A stretch of DNA of 16,819 bases. It comes from Phycisphaeraceae bacterium. GTDB lineage: Bacteria; Planctomycetota; Phycisphaerae; Phycisphaerales; Phycisphaeraceae. How positions within the stretch are numbered: position 1 is the first letter of the stretch; each line of letters starts with the position of its first letter. A program made the translations under genes and the position numbers. The notes beneath the pieces were generated by a model that was not told where the DNA came from, ran no database searches, and saw only the letters and a program-made list of their open reading frames with translations. The stretch spans positions 1 to 16,819 of the forward strand of contig JADZCW010000124.1 in the NCBI GenBank assembly GCA_020851395.1. The letters run 5' to 3'. Shown piece after piece: positions 6,625 to 14,362 of this stretch.

Positions 6625-9600
6625 TCAGACGCTCGCCGCCGGCTCACTCTGCCGGCCAAGCTCCTCGAGCGTCTGCCGGCGATAACCTTCAATCGCCTCG
6701 TTCGACAGCGTCCGCCACAGCAGGAACTGACGACGCAGGTCCTGCACGAACACGCGGTTGGCACGGTACCAGTCCGGCCGGGCCCCGCTCCTCCGCTCCG
6801 CCGCGATCGTCACCTCGTCCACCCCCGGGATCTCCGACGGCGTCGCCGTCAGCCGGAAAACCTCCGTCACCCCCAGGTCGAACGGCGCCAACGCCAGCTC
6901 CGCCTCGAGCGTCAGGTGCTTCTCGTCCCCGACCTGCAGGATCCGCGTCGCCGTCGTCGCGAAGATCCCCAGCCCCGCGTCGTCGTGCTGACGGAAGTGC
7001 TCCGCCAGGAAGCTGACCACCCCCGTGATGTCATACGACGAGACGGTGAACGGGAACTTCATCCGGATCAGGTCGTCCCGCGGCGGCGGCATCTTCCACG
7101 CCCGGGCCAGCCCCGGGTTGGCGCTCCGCGACGCCCGCACCGCCGGGTAGATCGCCGAGACCATCACCGTCGCCATCACCACCCCGATGGCGAACATCGA
7201 GTTGGTCGAGGAAAAGTTGATCGACGGCGTCTGGATCCACCCGAGCTTGGCCAGACCCGCCGCCGCCTGCGCCACCGCCTGCGCCAGCAGCTGCCCGCCC
7301 ATCCCCCCGATCACTGCATAGACCGCCGCCTCGGCGAAGAACAGGAACCCCACGTGCGCCGGCCCCAGCCCCAACGCGCTGAACGTGTAGATCTCCTTCT
7401 CCCGGTCCGTGATGCTCCCGAGCATCGTCCCGAAGATGATCAGCCCCCCCAGCAGGATCGGCACCACCAAAGCCATCCCCCCCGAGACCTCGGTCAGCGT
7501 CGTGAAGAACAGCCGGTACACGCCCTGCTCCGTGCGCGTCCAGACCGGCACGGAGGTCAGCTGCGCCAGCGCGTTGCCCCGCTCCGCCGCGTCGAGCGGC
7601 CCCCGCGGGTACAGCGGCACCACGTGCAGATTCCCCCCCAGCAGACGAACCTGCCTCGCCGACGTGATGGCCACCTGATTCGGGCTCAGCCGCTGGAAGT
7701 CACGCTGGATGCGGTCGTCCGTCTGCGCCGCCTGCTGCGCCCCGCTGGCTCGCTCCGCCTCGAAGGCCACGAAGTCCACCGGCAGGATCGACCGACCGTC
7801 CAGGTGACGCAGCCGCTGCATCGCCGCGATATCGATCGCCCCGGCGAAGCTCAGCCGCTTGCCGTCGACCATCACCGGGTCCCCGGGCCGCAGGCCCAAC
7901 TGCTCCTGCAGCAGCCGCGGCAGGTACACCCCCCCCTCGGCCAGCGCCTTCTTCTTGGCCTCCACGTCACGCCCCTCGAGCGCCTGGGCCAGGTCCGGCC
8001 AATGGTCCATCTCGCTCGGGTCGAAGCCCATCACGGCGTCCACGCTCAGCGCCCTGCCGTTGTCCGCCCGCGCGATGCTCGTCTGGGCGTCGGTCCGCTG
8101 CAGGCGCACCTTCCACCAATGGCCCATCGGCAGGCTGTGCGTCTGCGCCGGGTCGCCCAGCAGACGCTCAATCTGGCGATCCGACAGCGACGAGTAGTCG
8201 AGCTTACGCAGGAAGATCGCGGCCCTCTGCCCCTGCCCGGTCGGCCCCTCATAGACCCGTCGCACGCCCATCTGGCTCGACAGCGACGCGAAACACAGGA
8301 TCGTGAACGTCAGCATCACCACCGTCACCGCCGTCAGCGTCGTCCGCAGCGGCCGACGACGCATCGTCGACATCCCCATCCCCACCGCCGCCAGGAGCGT
8401 CCCCATCGCCGAGATCTCCACCCGGTGCCGAGCCCCGCCCTGCCCCTGGCTCTCCATCAGCTGGTCCCGGAACTTGCGCATGATGATGAAGCTCACCAGC
8501 GACGACAGCAGGATGATCGCGAACGCCAGCAGGATCATCACCGGCGCCTGCGCGATCGCGAACCCCGGGTGCATCAGGTACAGCAGCCCGAACGTCACCA
8601 GGAAGCATCCCGCGAAACCCGCCAGCCGCCCGTAGACCGTGCTCCGGCAGAACAGCAGCCGCTCGAGCGAGAATGCGAACGGGATCGCCAGCAGCAGCAG
8701 CGCCACGATGCCGTTGATCAGATCATTCATCGCCGCCCGCAGCGGCGTGTAAACCTGCCGACTCAGCGCCAGCGCCTGCGCCACCGCCGACTGCTCGCTG
8801 ACGATCGACGACCCGACGCGGCCTGGGCCCTCGTCAGCCGCCGTCTGTCCCGCGACGCCATCTTCCCGGGGCGCCGCCGCGGAGGTCGGGGGGGCCGCGG
8901 GCGACTCGTTGAGCAGGCGTCCCGCCCGGCTGTGCAGCCGTTCGAGGTCCGGCAGGATCACCCCCCCGCGCCGCAGCGTGGCCAGACGTCCCTCGTTCAG
9001 GGCCCAGAGGTCCGCCGCCGTGGCCGCGTCCGCCGGCCAGGGCAGGATCATCTTCGAGGCCGGCATGCCCAGCCCCTCAGGCGCCTCGGGCGTGACGTTC
9101 AGCACGATCGCCCCGTCGGGCTGAACAACCTTGAACCGTGCCTCGCCGTGCGTGGACTCGGCCTGAAGATCGAAGCGGTGCGCGTAGAAGAACGCCACGT
9201 CGTTCGCCTGGCCCATCAGGCTGCGGTTGGTGCGCAGGTCCGCGTTGGACACCGCCCGCAGGATGCGCAGACCGTTGGCCTGGTACGTCCCGCCCCGCTG
9301 CGTCTGCACGATCACGAACCCCTCGCCCGGGAACAACTCACTACGCCCCGTGCCCGGGTCCGCCACGTAGCTCGACGCCCGGCTGTTGATAGCCGCGACC
9401 TGTCCCCCCTCGTCGAACATCGCCGCCACGCGGTGGTAGTGGATGTAATCCCCGCCGTGCACCCCGATCAGGCTCACCCGACCGTTGGCGTCGGTCGGCT
9501 CGATCACCACGGGGTCGTAGTCGGGGATCAGCAGGTAACCGGCCAGCGGTGCCCACGGGTCCGTCTCGAACCACGTCTCGCTCGGCCACGTCGCCGTCAC

Positions 9601-11676
9601 CGCACCCGCCGCTGGCCAGTCCTCGGTCAGGCTCCCCGTCGAACGCAGGATCGCCATGTCCCCCTTGATCTGATTCGGCGACCAGTCCGGCCGGTACGTC
9701 TTGGTCACGTCCTGGAATAGCCGCGGCAGGCTCACGTCCGCGGAGTCCGCCACCCGGGCCAGCAGCGACCCGGCCGGGACGGCCTGGGCGTAGATCCTCC
9801 GCCAGTCCAGGTGCTCGAGGTCGTCATTCGGCAGGCCCTGACGCGGCCGCTCGTCGTACCCGGTCATCATCGACAGACCGTAGAACCCGAAGCTGCTGGC
9901 CACCGCGCCGCTCGGCATGAACAGCCGCGCCGCGAAGACCGCGCCGTAGTCCGGGTCGTCCACAGGCCGCAGGTCGAAACCCGCGATCGCCGATTGACCC
10001 TCCCCCGAATCACCTGATTGACTTCCCGGGGCGGGGGCCGCCAGTCGGCCGATCACCGACAGCAGCCGCTTGTGCAGCCCCGGCGTGTCGACGTTCGCCG
10101 CCTGCCGGGTCCAGAAGAACAGCCGCTTGGCCGAGTGCCCCGCCACCGTGCTCCACGTCGGGCCCTGGTCGGACAGATCGAAGTTCGCGTGCAGGATGAT
10201 CCACCGCCCCGACACCAGCCGCCGCAGCGCCTGCCGCTGCTGGTCCATCTCCAGCAGCCGATGCAGCTCATCGAGCCGAGTGCTGATCCTCCGTCCGACG
10301 GCCTCACGCAGCTCCGCGGTGTTCTCGCGGATCATGGGCCTCTGCCCCTCGACCCGCTCGCCCGGCCATGTCGGGTTCGAGTGCGCCAGGCTGCGGGCCA
10401 CGGCCTGCTCCAGCTCCGCCGGGTCGAAGCTCGACGGCGACCGGCTGGCGTTGTTCAGCACCCGACGGAACTCGTCCCACCGGTTCCGCCCCTCCTGCAA
10501 CGCCGTCATCTGCGCCTTGTGCTCGTCCGACGCACTGGCCATCGACTCGGCCAGACGCATCCGCGCCAGCTCGTCGTTGACCGCCGTGCGCCGACGCTGG
10601 GCCTCGCGGTCGAGCATCTGAATCAGGTTGCTCACCTGCTGACGCGTCGGCGTCGTCCCCGGGGCGCTGATCAGCAACTGCCTCATCTGCGTGAGCATCG
10701 CCTGCTCGTCCCGGTGGTCCTGCGTCAGCAGCTCCGATTCATCCTCCTCCATGCATAGCGCGTCGTAGATCAGCCGGGCCCCCTGGTCGCTGCGGGCGCG
10801 GTTGTTCAGGAACAACGCCAGCACGTCCCGCTTCGGCCGCTCCTTGACCATCCCCTCGAGCGTGTGCAGCAGCGCCGCCACGTTCGCCGCCCCCGTCGCG
10901 TTGGGCGAGTCCTCCGGCACGTCCCCGAAGCTGTCCAGGTCCGACGCCAGCACGACCAGCTCCGGCTCGACCCGGGCCTCGACGAACCCCGGGTCCGACC
11001 CCGGGATCAGCGCCGCCAGGTTCGTCGCCGTACCCAGCTCCCACCTCACCTCGCTGAAGATCGTCGCCTCGCCCGCGTCCCGCCGCAGGTCCACCTCCTT
11101 GAGCGTCCCCGGCGGCGCGTAGAACCGCAGCAGGTTGGCCGGCATCACCTGGTGCTTGGCGTTCTGCACCTGCGGCCCGTCACCCAGGAAGATCACCGCC
11201 CTGGCCCCCATGGCCATCGCGTCCACCCAGTTCTGCTGACAGTCATAGTTCAGCACCACGATCGCCCCTTCCGGCGACCGGCCCCCGTACTCCGCCAGCG
11301 TCCCCCCGCCGACGTAGATCACCGGACCGCTGACCCCCTCCGGCCCGGTCGACGGCGGAACCACCAGGTTCGGACGCATCGGCAGCAGCGCGTAGCTCTT
11401 GTCCCCGATCCGGATCTCACACCGCACCACCTTCGTCTGCCACGCCGGCATCTCCATCCGGAGCACCTGCTCGATGCCCATCGCGCGCAGACGCCCTTCG
11501 ACGTAATTCACCGCCGCCTCGCCCTCGGCCGTCCCCGCCAGCCGGTGCGGCCCCGCCGTCAACGCCTCGATGTCCCCCAGGAACGCCTTCTCCCCAGCCG
11601 TCATCGACTCGCCCGCCGCCGACAGGCACGCGAGGACCGCGATCACCGCCAGGAGCATGTCACGCCGACGCATCAT
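6625..11676 (-). CDS. Giant ABC permease: degenerate M28/PA-like ectodomain fused to FtsX/MacB core
   Basis: This 1,683-residue protein is probably the large permease of an ABC exporter or mechanotransmission complex. Residues 7-24 form a signal peptide or anchor. Residues 30-310 resemble the start of an M28 peptidase with a PA-like insert (105-190). A helical, coiled-coil-prone stretch (about 316-485) precedes what looks like the rest of the M28 fold (486-650). The M28 metal-binding positions are not kept: D246 replaces the first His, P258 the bridging Asp, and R293-A294 the Glu pair. It is therefore probably not a peptidase. Residues about 700-860 look beta-rich. Hydrophobic segments lie at about 985-1008, 1016-1035 and 1041-1066. 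The FtsX core follows: helix 1111-1132, periplasmic loop 1133-1395, helices at about 1399-1420, 1440-1475 and 1490-1512. EKEIYTFSALGLG (1426-1438) is the usual coupling region. The last 150 residues are a cytoplasmic domain of unknown type. The start overlaps the ATPase stop (ATGA), with GAGGA ahead. Confidence 0.88.
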   Translation of the reverse strand: MMRRRDMLLAVIAVLACLSAAGESMTAGEKAFLGDIEALTAGPHRLAGTAEGEAAVNYVEGRLRAMGIEQVLRMEMPAWQTKVVRCEIRIGDKSYALLPMRPNLVVPPSTGPEGVSGPVIYVGGGTLAEYGGRSPEGAIVVLNYDCQQNWVDAMAMGARAVIFLGDGPQVQNAKHQVMPANLLRFYAPPGTLKEVDLRRDAGEATIFSEVRWELGTATNLAALIPGSDPGFVEARVEPELVVLASDLDSFGDVPEDSPNATGAANVAALLHTLEGMVKERPKRDVLALFLNNRARSDQGARLIYDALCMEEDESELLTQDHRDEQAMLTQMRQLLISAPGTTPTRQQVSNLIQMLDREAQRRRTAVNDELARMRLAESMASASDEHKAQMTALQEGRNRWDEFRRVLNNASRSPSSFDPAELEQAVARSLAHSNPTWPGERVEGQRPMIRENTAELREAVGRRISTRLDELHRLLEMDQQRQALRRLVSGRWIILHANFDLSDQGPTWSTVAGHSAKRLFFWTRQAANVDTPGLHKRLLSVIGRLAAPAPGSQSGDSGEGQSAIAGFDLRPVDDPDYGAVFAARLFMPSGAVASSFGFYGLSMMTGYDERPRQGLPNDDLEHLDWRRIYAQAVPAGSLLARVADSADVSLPRLFQDVTKTYRPDWSPNQIKGDMAILRSTGSLTEDWPAAGAVTATWPSETWFETDPWAPLAGYLLIPDYDPVVIEPTDANGRVSLIGVHGGDYIHYHRVAAMFDEGGQVAAINSRASSYVADPGTGRSELFPGEGFVIVQTQRGGTYQANGLRILRAVSNADLRTNRSLMGQANDVAFFYAHRFDLQAESTHGEARFKVVQPDGAIVLNVTPEAPEGLGMPASKMILPWPADAATAADLWALNEGRLATLRRGGVILPDLERLHSRAGRLLNESPAAPPTSAAAPREDGVAGQTAADEGPGRVGSSIVSEQSAVAQALALSRQVYTPLRAAMNDLINGIVALLLLAIPFAFSLERLLFCRSTVYGRLAGFAGCFLVTFGLLYLMHPGFAIAQAPVMILLAFAIILLSSLVSFIIMRKFRDQLMESQGQGGARHRVEISAMGTLLAAVGMGMSTMRRRPLRTTLTAVTVVMLTFTILCFASLSSQMGVRRVYEGPTGQGQRAAIFLRKLDYSSLSDRQIERLLGDPAQTHSLPMGHWWKVRLQRTDAQTSIARADNGRALSVDAVMGFDPSEMDHWPDLAQALEGRDVEAKKKALAEGGVYLPRLLQEQLGLRPGDPVMVDGKRLSFAGAIDIAAMQRLRHLDGRSILPVDFVAFEAERASGAQQAAQTDDRIQRDFQRLSPNQVAITSARQVRLLGGNLHVVPLYPRGPLDAAERGNALAQLTSVPVWTRTEQGVYRLFFTTLTEVSGGMALVVPILLGGLIIFGTMLGSITDREKEIYTFSALGLGPAHVGFLFFAEAAVYAVIGGMGGQLLAQAVAQAAAGLAKLGWIQTPSINFSSTNSMFAIGVVMATVMVSAIYPAVRASRSANPGLARAWKMPPPRDDLIRMKFPFTVSSYDITGVVSFLAEHFRQHDDAGLGIFATTATRILQVGDEKHLTLEAELALAPFDLGVTEVFRLTATPSEIPGVDEVTIAAERRSGARPDWYRANRVFVQDLRRQFLLWRTLSNEAIEGYRRQTLEELGRQSEPAASV

Positions 11677-12476
11677 TCCTCGCCTCCGATCCGCCCGATG
11701 GTGATCTTGAGGTTATGCCTCGCCTCGACCCGCTCGATCCGGCCGTCACGAACCCACATGATCCGGTCGCAGATGTTCAAGAGCCGATGGTCGTGCGTCG
11801 CGCACACGATCGTCACCCCGCGCTCCTGATTGATCCGCTGCATGATGTTGAGGATTTCCTGCCCGGTCTTGAGGTCCAGGTTCCCCGTCGGCTCGTCCGC
11901 CAGCAGGATCTTGGGCTCGTTGCACATCGCTCGCGCGATCGCCACGCGCTGCTGCTGACCCCCCGACATCTCGATCGGCCGGTGCGACCAGCGGTTCTCC
12001 AGCCCCACCAGCTTCAAGAGCCCCATCCCCCGCCGCCTCGCCTCCTCGGGCTTGACCCCCGCGAAGGTCATCGGCACCGTCACGTTCTCCAACGCCGTCA
12101 TGTAACGGATCAGGTTGTAGCTCTGGAAGATGTACCCGATCTTCTGGCAACGCAAAAACGCCAGCTCGCTGGCGCTCAGCTGCGCCACGTCCACCTCGTC
12201 GATCAGCACCCGGCCCTCGCTCGGAGAGTCCAGCGCCCCGATCATGTTGAAGAACGTGCTCTTGCCCGACCCGCTGGGCCCGAGCACCGAGATGAACTCC
12301 CCCCGGAAGATCGTCGCGTCCACGCTCCGCAGCGCGTGCGTGACCGCCTCCCCCATCCCGTACCTCTTGCACAGCCCCAGCGTGCGGATGATGATCGGCT
12401 TGTCCCCCCCGGATCCCGCCCCCGGAAGGGCAGGGGGGGTCGCCGCCGCCGGTGAAGATGTCTGGCTCTGTGTCAA
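11673..12476 (-). CDS. ABC transporter ATP-binding protein, LolD/MacB type (first copy)
   Basis: This is a 267-residue ATPase lying between the two FtsX-type permease genes and probably driving both. Motifs: Walker A GPSGSGKST (66-74), Q-loop Q118 in YIFQSYNLI, signature MSGGQQQR (170-177), Walker B ILLADEPT (190-197) with E195, and H-loop H228 in ATHDH. The first 24 residues are a Ser/Ala/Pro-rich lead. The tail NLKITIGRIGGEE extends past the usual fold, as in the paralogue at 3654. The start is TTG, 24 bp after the permease stop. It is chosen because GGAGGA lies 7 bases ahead and no ATG or GTG lies suitably before the beta strand IIIRTLGLCKRY. The stop overlaps the next start by 4 bp (ATGA), implying translational coupling with the giant permease. 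Confidence 0.94.
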   Translation of the reverse strand: MTQSQTSSPAAATPPALPGAGSGGDKPIIIRTLGLCKRYGMGEAVTHALRSVDATIFRGEFISVLGPSGSGKSTFFNMIGALDSPSEGRVLIDEVDVAQLSASELAFLRCQKIGYIFQSYNLIRYMTALENVTVPMTFAGVKPEEARRRGMGLLKLVGLENRWSHRPIEMSGGQQQRVAIARAMCNEPKILLADEPTGNLDLKTGQEILNIMQRINQERGVTIVCATHDHRLLNICDRIMWVRDGRIERVEARHNLKITIGRIGGEE

Positions 12477-12483
12477 CGCAAAT

Positions 12484-12489
12484 TCCTCC
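12484..12489 (-). promoter_or_regulatory. Strong ribosome binding site deciding the TTG start at 12476
   Basis: The minus strand reads GGAGGAatttgcgTTG, a near-perfect Shine-Dalgarno with 7-base spacing. It makes the rare TTG start of the ATPase gene credible. Confidence 0.8.
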
Positions 12490-12500
12490 GGCCAAGCCGG

Positions 12501-13979
12501 TTAATCCACTCGCATCGCTTCCATCGGCGCCAGCCTCGCCGCCGTCCACGCCGGACCGATCGACGCCACCGCACCGAGCAGCAGACCCGCCGCCACCGAC
12601 AACGCCCCGCCCGTCAGTACGTCCGACCAAGGCATCGACGGGAACACCAGCGTCCCGAGTGTGATCCAACCCCGCAGCACCGCCAAACCCACCCCCAGCA
12701 CCACACCCACCAGCCCCCCCAGCAGCCCCTGGATCGCCGCCTCAAAAAAGAACATCAAGAGCAGGAACCCGTCGAGCGCCCCGAGGCACTTCATCGTCGC
12801 GATCTCCGTGAACCGCTCCGTCACCGACATCATCATCGCGTTGATCACCCCGATGGCGCAGACCAGGAACGACACCAGCACCAGCCACCGCGTCCAGTTC
12901 GGCAGGTCCAGCAGCCCCTGCCGCGCCCTGGGCTCGGTCGTCCCCTGGATCGACTCGAGCCGGTCCTGCTTCCGCTCCGACTCCGCCAACGCCAGCAGTC
13001 GCGTCGCCGACAGCTCCGTCCGCGGGTCCTGCTTGACCAGCTCGTCCGCCAGCGACTTCGCCCGCGACTCGTTCCGCAGCCAGTTGATCGTCCGCGTCAG
13101 GTCCACCTCGCGGGGGTTGATCGACAGCCGCCGGGCCATCGCCGCCCGCACCGACGAGGTCTCGAGCAGCGGCTTTAGCTGCTGCACGTCCACCAGCCGC
13201 TGCGCGTGGCTCTTGAGCGAGCGCAGGGTGCTCTCGGCTTCGTCCCCGATGGCGAAGCCCGCCTGCTCGATGGCCCGTCCGAGCTGCGGCGGCGACGTCG
13301 CCAAGAGCTCCACCGGGTCCAGCCCGCCGCCCGCCCGACGCACCTCCTCGATCGCCCGGGCGTGACCCTGTCGGATCGACTCGATCATCGCCCACATCGC
13401 CGGCTGCGACTCCTGCACCAGCGACCGCAACGCCCCCGCGTCTTCCACCGGCATCCGCAGGTTCAGGTCCCCGAGCTTGCTCATCAGCGTCTCGTACGCC
13501 CCCGGGTTCTGCGCCCCCTGGAGGATCTGCCGCGCGTCTAGGTCGCCCAGCACCACCCCCCGCACCGTCAGCGGCAAGTTGTTCAGATACGCGTACAGCG
13601 CGTCGAGTCTCTCCGCCGTCTCCCGCGCCCCCTCAAACGCCTCCGCCGACGCCCCCGACCACCGGCGGTACTCCGCCACTCGCCCCAGGTCGCTCGCCGC
13701 CAGCGCCTCCTGCACCTGCGCCGGCGTGTCCGCGCTGCGCAGCCGCGTCACCCACTGACCCACCAGACGGTACTCCGTCAGCTCCTCGTACGCCCGCAGA
13801 CGCGTGCTCTGCTCGAGCAGGCTGTAGCACAGCACGTGTGACAAGAACGCCACCGCCAACGCCAGGATCGACACCGTGATCATCGACCGGAACATCCGGT
13901 ACGACATCCCCGACAGCGACAGACCGACGCACCGGCCGACCCCCAGACGCACCTGGTCCTGGACAATGATGGGCTTCAA
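12501..13979 (-). CDS. FtsX/MacB-type ABC transporter permease
   Basis: This is a 492-residue permease with the standard four-helix FtsX/MacB layout: helix 31-52, a large extracytoplasmic region (about 55-360), then helices at about 362-384, 404-436 and 455-480. The C-terminal core VINAMMMSVTERFTEIATMK followed by CLGALDGFLLLMFFFEA is the family hallmark and contains the ATPase coupling helix. The loop domain is almost entirely helical and charged, unlike the beta-rich MacB periplasmic domains. The start is a TTG overlapping the PqqD stop (TTGA) with AGGAG 8 bases ahead. The basic lead VRLGVGRCVGLSLSGM before the first helix fits the amphipathic start usual in FtsX permeases. The ATPase gene follows after 24 bp. 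It is the probable partner of the giant permease in an unequal pair. The transported substrate is unknown. Confidence 0.92.
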   Translation of the reverse strand: MKPIIVQDQVRLGVGRCVGLSLSGMSYRMFRSMITVSILALAVAFLSHVLCYSLLEQSTRLRAYEELTEYRLVGQWVTRLRSADTPAQVQEALAASDLGRVAEYRRWSGASAEAFEGARETAERLDALYAYLNNLPLTVRGVVLGDLDARQILQGAQNPGAYETLMSKLGDLNLRMPVEDAGALRSLVQESQPAMWAMIESIRQGHARAIEEVRRAGGGLDPVELLATSPPQLGRAIEQAGFAIGDEAESTLRSLKSHAQRLVDVQQLKPLLETSSVRAAMARRLSINPREVDLTRTINWLRNESRAKSLADELVKQDPRTELSATRLLALAESERKQDRLESIQGTTEPRARQGLLDLPNWTRWLVLVSFLVCAIGVINAMMMSVTERFTEIATMKCLGALDGFLLLMFFFEAAIQGLLGGLVGVVLGVGLAVLRGWITLGTLVFPSMPWSDVLTGGALSVAAGLLLGAVASIGPAWTAARLAPMEAMRVD

Positions 13980-14362
13980 ACGCTCGGCTCCTGTCCCGAC
14001 CGGTTCGGGCCGACCATCACGATCAGCTTCCGCTCGGTCAATTGCTGAAGAAACAACGTCACGCTCGCCCTCGCCTCATGGAACGACAGGTGGTGCTTCT
14101 CCGCCAGATCCTGAGCGATCTGACGCAGCGACCGACGCCCGTCGCACGCCCCCCACACCTCCGCCCCCAGACCGTCCAGGCTCACCCCACGCTCCTCGCT
14201 GATCGGCATCAGCCAACGGAACGGCCCCCGCGTGAACCACCTCTTGCGCAGCGGCACGAACAAGAGCAGCTCGTTCGGCCCCCGACGCTCCTGACGCACC
14301 GCACGGTTCGGCACCGGCACCGCCGCCATCCACTGCTCGAAGCTCGGAAGGTTCTTCGTCAT
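13976..14362 (-). CDS. PqqD-family (RRE-like) small protein
   Basis: This is a 128-residue protein. Residues about 58-117 match the PqqD family: SLDGLGAEVWGACDGRRSLR, then QIAQDLAEKHHLSFHEARAS, then VTLFLQQLTERKLI. This winged-helix fold is the RiPP recognition element that holds leader peptides in PQQ and other peptide-modifying systems. The first 55 residues are family-unlike, with a basic, aromatic stretch RKRWFTRGPFRWLMP that could touch the membrane or another protein. No radical SAM enzyme or precursor peptide gene is seen nearby, so PQQ synthesis is not supported and the symbol pqqD is not assigned. The ATG overlaps the preceding stop (ATGA) and has GGGAGGG ahead. The stop overlaps the permease TTG. 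This coupling suggests it works with the ABC permease, perhaps as an adaptor that binds a peptide or protein segment. Confidence 0.82.
   Translation of the reverse strand: MTKNLPSFEQWMAAVPVPNRAVRQERRGPNELLLFVPLRKRWFTRGPFRWLMPISEERGVSLDGLGAEVWGACDGRRSLRQIAQDLAEKHHLSFHEARASVTLFLQQLTERKLIVMVGPNRSGQEPSV
13988..13992 (-). promoter_or_regulatory. Ribosome binding site deciding the TTG start at 13979
   Basis: AGGAG on the minus strand lies 8 bases before the TTG, within the last codons of the PqqD-like gene. It supports translation of the permease from the TTGA overlap and not from the internal ATG 24 codons downstream, which would remove the basic lead before the first helix. Confidence 0.65.

Noticed and set aside
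6588..6764. N-terminal extension of the OPT-like protein to an ATG at 6764
   Set aside because: It would overlap the end of the giant permease by 140 bp and adds a basic, cysteine-rich stretch unlike the family. The GTG at 6587 has a ribosome site.
6916..9720. Open plus-strand frame of 934 codons antisense to the giant permease
   Set aside because: Composition is arginine, histidine and proline rich without any motif, while the minus-strand frame has clear FtsX features.
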